Source: Sphingomonadales bacterium
Lineage (GTDB): Bacteria; Pseudomonadota; Alphaproteobacteria; Sphingomonadales; Sphingomonadaceae
Reading direction: 5' to 3'
Assembly: GCA_027490095.1 (NCBI GenBank)
Contig: JAIXYT010000049.1
Span: 62,001-126,000 of the forward strand
DNA: 64,000 nt
The translations under genes were made by a program, and so were the position numbers. The notes under the pieces are model-generated. The model had not been told where the DNA came from, made no database searches, and saw only the letters and a program-made list of their open reading frames with translations. Shown piece by piece: positions 43,862 through 54,075 of the stretch. How positions within the stretch are numbered: the stretch's first letter is position 1; each line of letters begins with the position of its first letter.

Positions 43862-46483
43862 CTACCCCAGCCGCTTGAGCGCCGCCCGCAGCCGATCCGC
43901 CTCGGTCGACCGCGCCGCAAAATCCTCGCGCGCCTTCTCCACGGCCTCGGGCTTGGCCCGTTCGACAAAGCCGGGATTGTTCAGCCGGCCAGCCAGTGCG
44001 GCAGCCTCCTTCTCCGCCTGCTCGGCCGCCTTCATCAGGCGCCCACGCTCGGCCGCAAGATCGATCACGCCCTCCAGCGGCAGCGCATAGGAAAGCCCCT
44101 CCACCACCAGCTGCGCCGTGCCGCCCGCAGGTGCAGCCGCAAAGGAAACAGCCTCCACGCGCGCCAGCCGTTCCAGCGCCGCCCCATGCCGCCCCAACCG
44201 CGCCTGCAGCGCCGCATCGGCCTCCGGCACATGCAGCGCCAGCTTCGCCGCCGGCGGCACGTTCAGCTCCGTCCGCGCCGAGCGGATCGCCGACACCAGC
44301 TCGATCAGCCAGCCGATCTCCGCGCTCGCCTCGTCAGCCGCCACCACGGCCGTCGGCCACAACGCCGTGATCAGGTCATGCGCCCGTGCCCCTTGCGCAT
44401 GCCAAAGCTCCTCAGTCAGGAAGGGCATCGCCGGGTGCAGCAGCACCAGGATCTGGTCGATCACCCAGCCGGCGACAGCCCGCGTCTCCTCGGCCCCGGC
44501 GCCACCCTCGGCCATCACCGGCTTGATCAGCTCCAGGTACCAGTCGCAGAAACGGCTCCACACGAACTGGTAGAGCCCGGCCGCATATTGGTCGAAGCGG
44601 AACGCCGTCAGCGCAGCTTCCGCCTCGGCAGCCGCCGCCGCCGTTTCCGCGACAATCCACCTGTTCACCGGCAACGAGGCACTCGGCGGGGCAGGGGAGG
44701 CAGACGCGGCAATCCCTTGTGCCTGCGCAAACCGCACTGCGTTCCACAGCTTGGTCGCGAAGTTGCGGTATCCTTCCACCCGCTTCTCGTCGAACTTCAC
44801 GTCGCGCCCCTGCGCTTCCGAGGCCGCCATGGTGAAGCGCAGCGCGTCCGCGCCATAGCGGTCGACCAGCTGCAGCGGATCGACCGTATTGCCCTTGGAC
44901 TTCGACATCTTCTGGCCTTTGGCGTCGCGCACAAGGCCATGGCAGTACACAGTCCTGAAGGGCACTTCCCCAGTCAGTTCAAGCCCCTGCATCATCATCC
45001 TCGCAACCCAGAAGAAGATGATGTCGAACGCCGTCACCAGCACGTCGCCGGGGTGATGCCGCTGGTAATCGCGCGTGTTCTCCGGCCAGCCCAGCGTCAC
45101 GAACGGCCACAGGCCAGACGAGAACCAGGTGTCCAGCACATCCTCGTCCTGCACCAGCGCCACGCCCGTCCCGGCCTCAGCCTGTGCCTCGGCCTCGCTC
45201 CGCGCGACGATTGGCGTCCCGTCCGGCGTGTACCACGCCGGAATCCGGTGCCCCCACCACAGCTGCCGCGAAATGCACCAGGGCTGGATATTGTCCATCC
45301 AGTTGAAGAAGGTCTTCTCCCAGGTCTTCGGCACGAACTGGGTCCGCCCGTCCACCACCGACGCGCGCGCCTCAACCGCCAGCTTCGCGGCATCGACATA
45401 CCATTGGTCGGTCAGCCAGGGCTCGATCACCACGCCCGATCGGTCGCCGTAGGGCAGCTGGATGACCTTGTCTTCCACCCGCTCCAGCAGGCCCAGCGCG
45501 TCCAGGTCGGCGACAATGCGCTTCCTCGCCTCGAACCGCTCCAGCCCCCGATAGGCTTCCGGCACGCTCGCATCGTCCAGGATATTCGCGTGCGCATCCA
45601 GCACGTTGATCCAGCCGATGGCCTTGTGCCGCTCATACACCTGCCAGTCGTTGAAATCATGCGCCGGCGTGATCTTCACGCAGCCCGAACCAAGCTCCGG
45701 GTCGGCCCACTCATCGCCGATCACAGGAATTTGCCTGCCGGTCAGCGGGTGCGCAATGAACATCCCTATCAGATGCGCATAGCGCTCGTCCTTCGGGTTC
45801 ACGGCCACCGCCGTATCCCCCAGCATCGTCTCAGGCCGCGTCGTCGCCACCACCAGGTGCCCGGAACCATCGGCCAGCGGATAGCGCAGGTGCCAGAAAT
45901 GCCCCTGCACCTCCCGCGTTTCCACCTCCAGGTCGGAAATCGCGGTCTGGAACTTGGGGTCCCAGTTCACCAGCCGCTTGTCGCGATAGATGAGGCCGCG
46001 CTCGTGCAGCGTCACGAACACATGGGTCACGGCCGCGGTGAAGGCCGGGTCCATCGTGAACCGCTCATTCGCCCAGTCGCAGCTCGCCCCCAGCCGGCGC
46101 ATCTGCCGCGTGATCGCCCCGCCGGACTGTTCCTTCCAGTCCCACACGGTCGCAAGAAAGGCCTCGCGTCCCATCCCCGTGCGCGTCAGCCCCTGGCCGG
46201 CAATGGTCCGCTCCACCACCATCTGCGTCGCGATGCCGGCATGGTCCATTCCCACCACCCAGCGCGCGTCCTTGCCCTTCAGCCGCTGCCAGCGGATCAA
46301 TACATCCTGCAGCGTCTGGTTCAGCGCATGGCCGATGTGCAGCGTGCCCGTCACATTGGGCGGCGGCAACACGATGGTGAACGGCTCGGCGTCCGGCCGC
46401 GCCGGGCGGAAGGCGCCCGTCTGTTCCCAATGCGCATACCAGCGCGCTTCGATCTCGGCGGGGGTGAAGGTCTTGTCGAGCAT
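43862..46483 (-). CDS. valS: valyl-tRNA synthetase
   Basis: Class I synthetase that charges tRNA-Val and edits misacylated Thr. 873 residues, typical for alphaproteobacteria. Seen: [17 protein letters not shown] (HIGH motif, about 40-56), the editing domain ([15 protein letters not shown]), [10 protein letters not shown] (KMSKS motif), an anticodon-binding domain and a C-terminal coiled coil ([20 protein letters not shown]). Last gene of the pcm-tolC-popZ-valS group. Confidence 0.97.
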   Translation of the reverse strand: MLDKTFTPAEIEARWYAHWEQTGAFRPARPDAEPFTIVLPPPNVTGTLHIGHALNQTLQDVLIRWQRLKGKDARWVVGMDHAGIATQMVVERTIAGQGLTRTGMGREAFLATVWDWKEQSGGAITRQMRRLGASCDWANERFTMDPAFTAAVTHVFVTLHERGLIYRDKRLVNWDPKFQTAISDLEVETREVQGHFWHLRYPLADGSGHLVVATTRPETMLGDTAVAVNPKDERYAHLIGMFIAHPLTGRQIPVIGDEWADPELGSGCVKITPAHDFNDWQVYERHKAIGWINVLDAHANILDDASVPEAYRGLERFEARKRIVADLDALGLLERVEDKVIQLPYGDRSGVVIEPWLTDQWYVDAAKLAVEARASVVDGRTQFVPKTWEKTFFNWMDNIQPWCISRQLWWGHRIPAWYTPDGTPIVARSEAEAQAEAGTGVALVQDEDVLDTWFSSGLWPFVTLGWPENTRDYQRHHPGDVLVTAFDIIFFWVARMMMQGLELTGEVPFRTVYCHGLVRDAKGQKMSKSKGNTVDPLQLVDRYGADALRFTMAASEAQGRDVKFDEKRVEGYRNFATKLWNAVRFAQAQGIAASASPAPPSASLPVNRWIVAETAAAAAEAEAALTAFRFDQYAAGLYQFVWSRFCDWYLELIKPVMAEGGAGAEETRAVAGWVIDQILVLLHPAMPFLTEELWHAQGARAHDLITALWPTAVVAADEASAEIGWLIELVSAIRSARTELNVPPAAKLALHVPEADAALQARLGRHGAALERLARVEAVSFAAAPAGGTAQLVVEGLSYALPLEGVIDLAAERGRLMKAAEQAEKEAAALAGRLNNPGFVERAKPEAVEKAREDFAARSTEADRLRAALKRLG

Positions 46484-46530
46484 GGCGGCGGGGCTTAGCC
46501 CCAGCGCGCGGACATGAAAAGGTGTGGCGC

Positions 46531-46887
46531 CTACTTGCGTCCCGTCAGCCGCGCAATCTCCTCGGCCGCCATCTTCTGGATCAGTTCGGGCAGGTTCGCC
46601 TTCAGCCAGGCATCCACCTGCGGGCGGATCAGTTCGGCCAGGAACTCCTCGACCGTCCGTCCACCGGAAAGGGCAGCGGCAGCGACAACAGGGGCCGCGG
46701 CCGGCACCGAAGCCGCCTTGCGGGCCGCCTTCGAAGGCTTCGCCGCCGGCTCCGGCTCCTCCTCCACGGGGTCGCGCTCCGGCTCCACCTGTGCCGCCGC
46801 CGGCTGCGGCGCAGGCTCCCCGCCAACCGTCGCACGGATGGAATCGAGGATCGAGGCAAGGTTGGGGTCCAGCGTCTTGCGAGTCAT
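46531..46887 (-). CDS. popZ: PopZ/DUF2497-type polar organising protein
   Basis: Forms a polar hub in Caulobacter that anchors the chromosome and signalling proteins. 118 residues: an N-terminal helix ([17 protein letters not shown]), a Pro/Glu/Ala-rich disordered middle (about 24-70) and the C-terminal oligomerisation region [36 protein letters not shown]. Order and the position upstream of valS match other alphaproteobacteria. The protein is shorter than Caulobacter PopZ, as in several relatives. Confidence 0.88.
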   Translation of the reverse strand: MTRKTLDPNLASILDSIRATVGGEPAPQPAAAQVEPERDPVEEEPEPAAKPSKAARKAASVPAAAPVVAAAALSGGRTVEEFLAELIRPQVDAWLKANLPELIQKMAAEEIARLTGRK

Positions 46888-46926
46888 GGCGTCCCCCTCC
46901 TTAGCCTGCCCATCCGGGCTTGCCCA

Positions 46927-48321
46927 TCATTTCGGCCCCAGAAGCGGCGCCTGGTTCTTGGCCCGGTCCTCGTGCGGATCGGGCCCATAGGCGAACTCCC
47001 GCCAGCTATCGCCCTTCACCTTGCGGAAATTCTCGTTGGGGTCGTAGCGCCCGACGCCCACGCCCTCCAGCACCAGTTCCAGCCGGCCGATCGTCTCCAG
47101 CAGCTGGTAGATCGCCACATAGCGGTCCCGCTCGGCCTGGACGAGCGTTACCCGCGCGTTCAGCAGCTCCTGCTCGGCGTTCAGCACGTCCAGGATGTCC
47201 CGGCTGCCCACCTCATTCTCGCGCCGAACCCCTTCAGAGGCGAGCGAGTTGGCGCTGACCGCCGTCTTGGCCGACTGGATCACCGCCTCCGAGGTCTTCA
47301 GCTGGATCCAGCTGTTCGACGCCGTTTCGGCCACCACACGCTCGGTCTGGTCGATCAGTTCCAGCGTCTCGCTTTCGCGCGCCTTGGCCTGCCGCACCTG
47401 GGCGGCGATCAGCCCGCCGGTGTACAGCGGCATCGTTGCAGTTACCGCCAGCCGTGGGTTGAAGCCCGAAATGCCGAAGAAGGGGCCAGTCGCCTGCGTG
47501 TATGCGCCCTGCGCCTGGACCCCGACGGTCGGTGCCCGCTGCTGCTTTTGCAGCCGCACATCCCTCTCGGCCACCTTTTCGTCCAGCCGCGCGGCGGTCA
47601 GGTCCGGGTTGGTCGCAAGCGCCATGTCACGCGCTTCCTGCATGGTTGCGGGCTGTGGCGGCGGCGCGGGCAGGGGGGCAAGATCCTTGGGCGGGCGGCC
47701 GACAAGCCGCTCATAGGCCTGCTGCGCCTGCACTTCCTGGCTCCGGGCCACCATCAGGTTCGCGTCCGCTGCCGCCAGCCGCGCTTCGGACTGGGCCACA
47801 TCGGTGCGCGTCAGGTCGCCAACCTCGAACCGGTCGCGCGAGGCGCGCAGCTGCTGCTGCAGCACCTTCACCTGATTCTCGTTCAGCCGCACGGATTCGG
47901 CCGTGCGCAGCACATCGGCATAGGCGGTCACCGTCTGCACGATCACCCGATACTCTGCCGCGATCAGACGCGCCCGCGCGGCCTCGATCCGGGCGGTGGC
48001 AATGGCGACGTTGCTGCGCAGCCGACCGCCTTCCCAGATCGCCTGGTTGATCGAAACACCGGCCTGCCAGGTCTGGCCCAGGTTGCCGAACGAGGGGCTG
48101 AGGTCCTGCGAGAACAGAAGCCGCGTGTCGATCCGCGGCAGCTTGTTCGACCAGGCGATCGGCACGCCTTCGTCCAGCTGCCTGAGCTGCGCGCGGGCGG
48201 CCGCCACCTGCGGGTTGGACGAATAGGCCGCTGCAATCGCATCCGGCAGGGTCTCGGCCGAAACCGGTGCTGCGAACATGGCAGCAGCAAGCAGAAGAAG
48301 GGATCGGAAAGGGGGATGCAT
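46927..48321 (-). CDS. tolC: TolC family outer-membrane efflux channel
   Basis: A 464-residue channel protein. Start at 48321 (MHPPFRSLLLLAAAMFAAPVSA), a signal peptide. Seen: repeated long helices of the trans-periplasmic tunnel (LPDAIAAAYSSNPQVAAARAQL, QAQQAYERLVGRPPKDLAPL region), and VAETASNSWIQLKTSEAVIQSA of the second repeat. It may serve the RND pump encoded 3 kb away as well as type I exporters. Ten bp downstream of the pcm-like gene. Confidence 0.93.
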   Translation of the reverse strand: MHPPFRSLLLLAAAMFAAPVSAETLPDAIAAAYSSNPQVAAARAQLRQLDEGVPIAWSNKLPRIDTRLLFSQDLSPSFGNLGQTWQAGVSINQAIWEGGRLRSNVAIATARIEAARARLIAAEYRVIVQTVTAYADVLRTAESVRLNENQVKVLQQQLRASRDRFEVGDLTRTDVAQSEARLAAADANLMVARSQEVQAQQAYERLVGRPPKDLAPLPAPPPQPATMQEARDMALATNPDLTAARLDEKVAERDVRLQKQQRAPTVGVQAQGAYTQATGPFFGISGFNPRLAVTATMPLYTGGLIAAQVRQAKARESETLELIDQTERVVAETASNSWIQLKTSEAVIQSAKTAVSANSLASEGVRRENEVGSRDILDVLNAEQELLNARVTLVQAERDRYVAIYQLLETIGRLELVLEGVGVGRYDPNENFRKVKGDSWREFAYGPDPHEDRAKNQAPLLGPK

Positions 48322-48331
48322 CGGGGGGCTT

Positions 48332-48997
48332 TCAGAAGCGGAAGGCCGGGGCCTTTCGGAAGGGCGGCAGAAGGGCGGCCGCCGCTTCGCCGAAGGGCTC
48401 CAGCGGCGCGATCCCCGCGCGCTTGAGACCTCGGGCGGCGCGGCTGACGCCATCGCTGCCATGGTGGATCGCAACCAGCCGGCCCCCCTCGGCCAGCTGG
48501 GCGATCAGTTCGGGGGGCAGCAGTTCGACTGCCCCGTCGATCAGGATAAGGTCGTAGGGCGCCAGGCCGGGTGCACCGGCCTCCAGCGGCCCTTCGACAA
48601 TCTCGATATCGGCAAACCCGGCCAGCGCCGCGCGCGCGGCCGCGGCAAGCGCGGGTTCGGATTCCAGTGCCACCACGCGCGCACCCATCACGGAAAGGAC
48701 AGCCGCGGAATAGCCCGTACCGGCGCCCACCACGAGCACCCGCTCGCCCGGCTGCACGTCCGCATTCTCGATCAGCAGCCCCAGGCTCAGCGGCGCCATC
48801 AGCTCGCGCCCATGCCCCAGCGGCTGGGCCGCGTCGACATAGGCCAGGCCCCGCCGCGCCTCCGGCACATAATCCTCGCGCGCAACCGCATGAAAGGCCG
48901 CGACCGTGCGCGGCGAGACAACCCCGCAGGGCTTCAGCTGGCTGTCGATCATGGCCTCGCGCGGGGCGAGCAGAGAGGCGGAAACGGCGGATGCCAA
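48332..48997 (-). CDS. protein-L-isoaspartate O-methyltransferase-like protein
   Basis: A 221-residue SAM-dependent methyltransferase of the Pcm family, which marks isomerised aspartates for repair. Seen: an N-terminal QLKPCGVVSPRTVAAF with EDYVPEARRGLAYVDAAQPL, and the SAM site VLVVGAGTGYSAAVLS, followed by LESEPALAAAAR and DLILIDGAVE. It departs slightly from the classical GSGTGY loop. In sphingomonads a Pcm gene precedes tolC, which suggests an envelope-related target. First gene of its operon. Confidence 0.85.
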   Translation of the reverse strand: MASAVSASLLAPREAMIDSQLKPCGVVSPRTVAAFHAVAREDYVPEARRGLAYVDAAQPLGHGRELMAPLSLGLLIENADVQPGERVLVVGAGTGYSAAVLSVMGARVVALESEPALAAAARAALAGFADIEIVEGPLEAGAPGLAPYDLILIDGAVELLPPELIAQLAEGGRLVAIHHGSDGVSRAARGLKRAGIAPLEPFGEAAAALLPPFRKAPAFRF

Positions 48998-49095
48998 GAC
49001 GTCGGGTCCCTTGATGCAGCTGCACGATGCAGCCCGGAAAGTTGCAGCGCAGCCCGGAAACAGAGGGCAGGATGCGAAGCCCTGTTACCCAAGCA

Positions 49096-49130
49096 CTGCA
49101 AGCCCCGCAACAGGCGCTTATGGCTTGCAG
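49096..49130. other. inverted repeat upstream of the orphan halogenase
   Basis: CTGCAAGCC (49096-49104) pairs perfectly with GGCTTGCAG (49122-49130), 81 bp before the start codon at 49211. It is either a leader hairpin or a regulatory dyad. Confidence 0.4.
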
Positions 49131-49210
49131 GCAGGCCTCCTGCCCCGTTGCCGCCGGCCCTCGGGCACGGCATGAGAGCCTTGTCGAAGTCGATCACATC
49201 AGGAGAACCA

Positions 49211-50773
49211 ATGGTTGGGGAGGCAAAGGCCGGCGATCGCCGGATCGGCCATGTGGTGGTCGTCGGCGGCGGTTCCGCCGGCTGGATGGCTGCCGCCGCC
49301 CTTGCCAACGGCCTCGGCCTCGGGCGCCAGGGCGGGGCAGGGGGCGCCACCAGGGTCACCCTGGTTGAATCCGAAGAGATCGGCATCGTCGGCGTCGGCG
49401 AGGCCACAATCCCCCCCATCCGCGTCTTCAACCAGCAGCTGGGATTGGACGAGGCCGCCTTCGTCGCAGCCACCCAAGGCTCCTTCAAGCTCGGCATCCA
49501 GTTCGTGAACTGGGGCTGGCAGGGAAATTCCTATTTCCATCCCTTCGGCACCTACGGCACCGATTTCGACGCGGTTCCCATCCACCACTGGTGGGTCGCT
49601 GCCCATGCTGCAGGCGAGGCGCCCGCACTCGACGAGCACAGCATGGCCTGGGGCCTCGCAAAGGCCGGCCGCTTCCTGCCCCCCACCCGCGACCCGCGCC
49701 TGGTCCAGTCCACCCACGATTACGCCTACCACTTCGACGCCGCCCTCTACGGCCGGTTCCTGCGCGCCCACGCCGAAGCCCAAGGCGTCCAGCGTATCGA
49801 GGGCAGGGTGGTCTCGGCCGTACAGGCAGGCGAAACCGGCCATGTCCGAGAAGTCGTGCTGTCAGACGGCCGGGCAATCGCAGGCGACCTCTTCATCGAC
49901 TGCTCGGGCTTCCGCGCCCTCCTCATCGGCGAGACACTCGGCACCGGCTTCGAGGACTGGTCCAACTGGCTCCCCTGCGACCGCGCCATCGCCGTCCCCA
50001 CGGTGAACAGCGCCGATTTCACCCCCTACACCCGCTCCACCGCCCACCGCGCAGGCTGGCAATGGCGCATCCCGCTCCAGCACCGCACCGGCAACGGTCA
50101 CGTCTTCTCAAGTGCCTTCATGTCCGAAGACGAAGCCCGCGAGATCCTCCTCGCCCATGTCGACGGCAAGCCTCTCGCCGAACCGAGGCTCCTGAAGTTC
50201 AAGGCCGGCCGCCGCACGCAGAGCTGGTCAGGCAATGTCGTCGCAATCGGCCTCGCCGCCGGCTTCCTCGAGCCGCTCGAATCCACCAGCATCCACCTGA
50301 TCCAGACAGGCATCACCCGCCTCCTCGCGCTCTTCCCCGACCGCGATTTCGCGCCCCACGCGATCGCCGAATACAACCGCACCACCCAGACCGAGTGGGA
50401 GCGCATCCGCGACTTCCTGATCCTCCACTATCACCTGAACCGCCGCACCGACGGCGAGCTCTGGAAGCATTGCGCCGGCTACCAAGTCCCCGACAACCTC
50501 GCCAACCGCATCGCCCAGTTCGCCAGCCACGGCCGCATGGTCTCCGACGGCTACGAGCTCTTCCAGAACCCCAGCTGGCTCGCGGTCCACGTCGGCCAGG
50601 GCAACATCCCCCAAAGCCCCGACCCCCTCGTCGCCCACCGCAGCTTCGTCCCCGGCCCCAAGCGCCTCGAACAGCTCCGCTCGGCAATCACCAGCGTCGC
50701 AGCCGAAGCCCCAACCCACGCCGACTGGATAGCCCGCCACTGCAAGGCCGCACCCGAAAGCTTTGCAGCATGA
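49211..50773 (+). CDS. flavin-dependent halogenase, tryptophan-7-halogenase (PrnA) family
   Basis: A 520-residue FADH2-dependent halogenase. ATG at 49211 after AGGAGAACCA. Seen: FAD-binding VVVGGGSAGWMAAA, GVGEATIPPIRVF, the reactive lysine in GSFKLGIQFVNW (equivalent of PrnA Lys79), the family motif WQWRIP (in GWQWRIPLQHRTGNG), and the glutamate of FLEPLESTSIHLIQ. All catalytic residues are thus kept. It is paralogous to the halogenase at 56932 but stands alone; a small membrane protein follows. Substrate unknown; no flavin reductase is adjacent. Confidence 0.9.
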   Translation: MVGEAKAGDRRIGHVVVVGGGSAGWMAAAALANGLGLGRQGGAGGATRVTLVESEEIGIVGVGEATIPPIRVFNQQLGLDEAAFVAATQGSFKLGIQFVNWGWQGNSYFHPFGTYGTDFDAVPIHHWWVAAHAAGEAPALDEHSMAWGLAKAGRFLPPTRDPRLVQSTHDYAYHFDAALYGRFLRAHAEAQGVQRIEGRVVSAVQAGETGHVREVVLSDGRAIAGDLFIDCSGFRALLIGETLGTGFEDWSNWLPCDRAIAVPTVNSADFTPYTRSTAHRAGWQWRIPLQHRTGNGHVFSSAFMSEDEAREILLAHVDGKPLAEPRLLKFKAGRRTQSWSGNVVAIGLAAGFLEPLESTSIHLIQTGITRLLALFPDRDFAPHAIAEYNRTTQTEWERIRDFLILHYHLNRRTDGELWKHCAGYQVPDNLANRIAQFASHGRMVSDGYELFQNPSWLAVHVGQGNIPQSPDPLVAHRSFVPGPKRLEQLRSAITSVAAEAPTHADWIARHCKAAPESFAA

Positions 50774-50810
50774 TGGGCCCCCGGGCGCGATTTTGCGGGA
50801 ATGCCGAACG

Positions 50811-51152
50811 ATGACGCGGATCAGCGCTCGCGGTTTGTGGTATGCGTTGAACATCGCCTGCGTGGTGGTCGTTGTCGGGTATGTCCGACTCAACTTCGAC
50901 GCCAGACTGGGGGCAGTTGCCGTCGCAACCCTCTGCCTTGCCGCCTTGTCAGCCGCCTATCGTGGCAGCGGCCTGAACAAGGCCGACAAGCTGGATATCA
51001 CAGCCTCTGCCGTCGGCTGGACGACCTTGTCCCTTCAGCCGATGCTCATGGGCCGGCATTCTGCTTTGGACGTCATTTCGACAGCGATCGTCGTGATCTG
51101 CTTCCTTGCGGTCATGGTGAAGCCATTGTGGACTTCCCTTATCAGGGACTGA
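50811..51152 (+). CDS. small membrane protein, 113 aa
   Basis: ATG at 50811, 37 bp after the halogenase. Four hydrophobic stretches (for example ALNIACVVVVVGYVRL and STAIVVICFLAVMVKPLW) with short polar loops (YRGSGLNKADKLDI). No domain recognised. It might act with the halogenase, but only proximity suggests that; it is convergent with the MFS gene. Confidence 0.65.
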   Translation: MTRISARGLWYALNIACVVVVVGYVRLNFDARLGAVAVATLCLAALSAAYRGSGLNKADKLDITASAVGWTTLSLQPMLMGRHSALDVISTAIVVICFLAVMVKPLWTSLIRD

Positions 51153-51182
51153 CTTCCACCAAGATTGGCGATTTACGCCCGC

Positions 51183-52673
51183 TCAGCGCACGCTGCGCAT
51201 CGCAAACGCCGCCGCCACAAGCATCGCCGACGCAATCCCCATCAGCCAGATCGGCTCCCCCGGAAAGGCCAGCTTCATCACATTGCCCATCACCGCCGAA
51301 ACCAGCAGCTGGGGCAGAACGATGAAGATATTGAAAAGGCCCATGAAGACGCCCAGCTTCGCCTGCGGCAGCGCCGACGACAATATCGCATAGGGCATGG
51401 TCAGGATCGACGCCCAGGCAATCCCGATCAGCACCATCGAAACCACCAGCCACTGCGCATCCCGGATCACCAGGAACAGCGCGAACCCCGCAGCCCCCGC
51501 CAGCAGCCCCAATATGTGCGTGTTGCTCCGCCCCAGCTTCGCCGCGATCGCCGGCAGCGCAAAGGCGTAGATGGCCGCCACCCCGTTGTAGATGCCGAAC
51601 AGCACCCCAACCCAGTCCGCGCCGTCGTTGAACGCAGCCGAGGCCGTGTCGGTCGTGCCATACATGTACTGCGTCACCACCGGCGTCGAATAGATCCACA
51701 GGATGAACAGCGCGACCCAGGTGAAGAACTGCACCAGCGCCAGCCGCTTCATCGCCGGCGGCATCTGTGTCAGGTCCGATACGATCCGCGTGATCGGCCC
51801 CGCCGCCTTCCCGCCAAGCGCCCGCCGCCGCGTCAGCTCCTGCAGGGCTCCATACAGCAGCAGCGCACCGCCCAGGATATAGACCGGCTTGTCCAGCTCC
51901 AGCTGCGCCACCAGCAGGATCACGGCTGCCCCCGCCGTCACCCACCAGAAGCCGTTCACCGGCGCGGCCAGCGGCTCGTCCGCCACCGCCTCGGCGCTGG
52001 TGCCCTCGAAGGCATGCATCTCGTCCGGCGAATATTCCCGCGTCGTGAACACCGTCCACAACACCGCCGTCAGCAGCGCCCCCGCCCCGATGTAGAAGGC
52101 CAGCTGCACCGAATGCGGAATCTCCCCCGGCGCCGCGACATTCGAAACCCCGAACACCCGCGTCAGCACCGCGGGCGCCAGGCTCGCCGCTACCGCACCC
52201 GCCCCGATGAACACCGTCTGGAAGGCATAGCCCGCCGTCCGCTGCCGCTCCGAAACCATGTCCCCCACAAAGGCCCGGAAGGGCTCCATCGCGATGTTCA
52301 GCGACGCATCCAGGATCCACAGCATGCCGGCTGCAAACCACAGCGTGTGCGAATTGGGCATCCCCACCAGCGCCAGGCTCGCCAGCAGCGCCCCGGCCAG
52401 GAAATAGGGCCGCCGCCGCCCCAGCGGAGTCCAGGTGCGGTCTGAAAAATAGCCGATAACCGGTTGAACCAGAAGCCCTGTTACCGGCCCCGCAATCCAC
52501 AGGAAGGCAAGATCATCGATCGAGGTCCCCAGCGACTGGAAGATCCGCGACACATTCGCATTCTGCAGCGCAAAGCCGATCTGGATCCCGAAGAAGCCGA
52601 ACGAGAGATTCCACAGTCCCCAGAAGCTCTTGTGCGGGCGCTCCGTGCGGGCAGGGGATGCCGCCGTGTCCAT
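51183..52673 (-). CDS. MFS/GPH-type sugar transporter (maltose/maltodextrin, MalT-like)
   Basis: A 496-residue inner-membrane carrier with 12 helices, of the SLC45/GPH sugar:proton symporter branch. Seen: WNLSFGFFGIQIGFALQN, the loop 2-3 signature DRTWTPLGRRRPYFLAG shared with plant sucrose and bacterial maltose transporters, and EPFRAFVGDMVSERQRTAGYA in loop 4-5. It is the uptake gene of the divergent maltodextrin locus and lies downstream of the LacI regulator, 117 bp away on the same strand. Confidence 0.9.
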   Translation of the reverse strand: MDTAASPARTERPHKSFWGLWNLSFGFFGIQIGFALQNANVSRIFQSLGTSIDDLAFLWIAGPVTGLLVQPVIGYFSDRTWTPLGRRRPYFLAGALLASLALVGMPNSHTLWFAAGMLWILDASLNIAMEPFRAFVGDMVSERQRTAGYAFQTVFIGAGAVAASLAPAVLTRVFGVSNVAAPGEIPHSVQLAFYIGAGALLTAVLWTVFTTREYSPDEMHAFEGTSAEAVADEPLAAPVNGFWWVTAGAAVILLVAQLELDKPVYILGGALLLYGALQELTRRRALGGKAAGPITRIVSDLTQMPPAMKRLALVQFFTWVALFILWIYSTPVVTQYMYGTTDTASAAFNDGADWVGVLFGIYNGVAAIYAFALPAIAAKLGRSNTHILGLLAGAAGFALFLVIRDAQWLVVSMVLIGIAWASILTMPYAILSSALPQAKLGVFMGLFNIFIVLPQLLVSAVMGNVMKLAFPGEPIWLMGIASAMLVAAAFAMRSVR

Positions 52674-52789
52674 AGCTGTCGAAACCTCCCAACGGCGGGC
52701 CTTCTCCAGCCCCTCCCAGGGCCCGCCCTTTCACGTGCGCGAGGCTGGCGCGATTCGCTTTGGCTGGCAACCGGGCAGGGAAGGGCACC

Positions 52790-53908
52790 TCAGCCCGCCC
52801 CGCAGCTTCTCCGCACCACCAGCCGCGTCGGCAGCATCGCGCCGGGCGCCGGCAGCCCCTCCAGCTGCGCGCGCACCGAATCCACCAGCATCTGCCCGGC
52901 CAGCTGCGTGTCCTGCACCACCGTCGTCAGCGGCGGGCGCGTACTGGCCGCCGCCGGAATGTCATCGAACCCGGTCACCGCAATGTCCTCGGGCACCTTC
53001 AGGTCGCGGTCGGCCAGCGCCCGCATCGCCCCGATGGCGATCAGGTCGGATGCCGCGACGATCGCATCGAACCCGGCTCCGCCCTCGATCAACGCGTGGG
53101 TCGCGTTCGCACCCGCCTCCTCGGTGGTGATCGCATCGGCCTGCAGCGGCGGCGGAAGCCCGGCCGCCGCCAGCGCGTCCGCCACGCCGTGAAAGCGCGC
53201 CTCGAACTCGGGATAGTTGCTTGCCGCATGGCCCAGGAAGGCGATCCGCCGCCGCCCCAGCCCGATCAGATGCTCGGCCGCGATGCGCCCCCCGGCCCGG
53301 TTGTCCGACCCGATGGTCGTCCCGAAATCGACCGGCCTCGCGCTCACCAGCCCGGCTGCCGCCTCCACCGATCCCCAGCGCGCAAAGCGCGTGCCCTGCG
53401 CTGCCAGCTGCACCACCTTCTCGCGGTACAGTTCCCAGTCGCCATAGCCCAGCAGGATGATCCCGTCGGCCTTGTGGCTGTCCTCATAATCCTTGTGCCA
53501 GTCGTCCGACAGCTGCTGGAAGCTCACCAGCAGGTCATAGCCGGCCCGCTTCGCCGCCCGGGTGATCGATCCCAGCATGGCCACGAAAAACGGGTTGATC
53601 AGGCTCTCGTCGGCCGTCGGGTCCTCGAAGAACAGCAGGGCGATCGTGTCCGACCGCCGCTTGCGCAAGCTCGAGGCTGCCTTGTCCACCTTGTAGTTCA
53701 GCTGCCGGGCGATCGCCTCGATCCTGAGCCGCGTCGCCTCCGAAACCATCGGAGAGCCCGAAAGCGCCCGGCTCACGGTCGGCTGCGACACACCTGCCAG
53801 ATGCGCGATGTCGAAAGAGGTCGGCGCACGATCCGCCCGGGACTGAGGGACTTCGCCCTCGATCCTGTCACCACGCCCCAATCCGCTCCCAACCGGCTGT
53901 GTCTTCAT
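52790..53908 (-). CDS. LacI-family repressor of the maltodextrin locus
   Basis: Local regulator of 372 residues (ATG at 53908; an ATG two codons earlier is in frame). Seen: HTH FDIAHLAGVSQPTVSRALSG, the hinge helix KAASSLRKRRSDTIAL, and a periplasmic-binding-protein-like effector domain (GADGIILLGYG-type segment, FDAIVAASDLIAIGAMRAL, VTGFDDIPAA). It is divergent from the TonB receptor gene. A CG-centred palindrome lies 29 bp before its start and should be its operator, making it self-regulating. Ligand probably maltose or a maltodextrin. Confidence 0.92.
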   Translation of the reverse strand: MKTQPVGSGLGRGDRIEGEVPQSRADRAPTSFDIAHLAGVSQPTVSRALSGSPMVSEATRLRIEAIARQLNYKVDKAASSLRKRRSDTIALLFFEDPTADESLINPFFVAMLGSITRAAKRAGYDLLVSFQQLSDDWHKDYEDSHKADGIILLGYGDWELYREKVVQLAAQGTRFARWGSVEAAAGLVSARPVDFGTTIGSDNRAGGRIAAEHLIGLGRRRIAFLGHAASNYPEFEARFHGVADALAAAGLPPPLQADAITTEEAGANATHALIEGGAGFDAIVAASDLIAIGAMRALADRDLKVPEDIAVTGFDDIPAAASTRPPLTTVVQDTQLAGQMLVDSVRAQLEGLPAPGAMLPTRLVVRRSCGAG

Positions 53909-53936
53909 GGACACGGCGCCTCCCGATGCATTTGCG

Positions 53937-53946
53937 CATACGTATG
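53937..53946. promoter_or_regulatory. LacI operator candidate in the maltodextrin intergenic region
   Basis: CATACGTATG is a perfect palindrome centred on CG, the usual centre of LacI/GalR operators; the wider sequence TTGCGCATACGTATGTGC adds partial symmetry. It lies between the divergent repressor and TonB receptor genes. Confidence 0.6.
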
Positions 53947-54075
53947 TGCTCTTCTTGAACCGAAATGCGTCGCAGCGGAAGATGCTTCACACATCAGCAA
54001 TAAATAAGTGCGGATGGGGCGCACCCGATTTCGGGACTTTGCCGTACCCTTCCGTCAGGGACTGGGGAGTATCAC

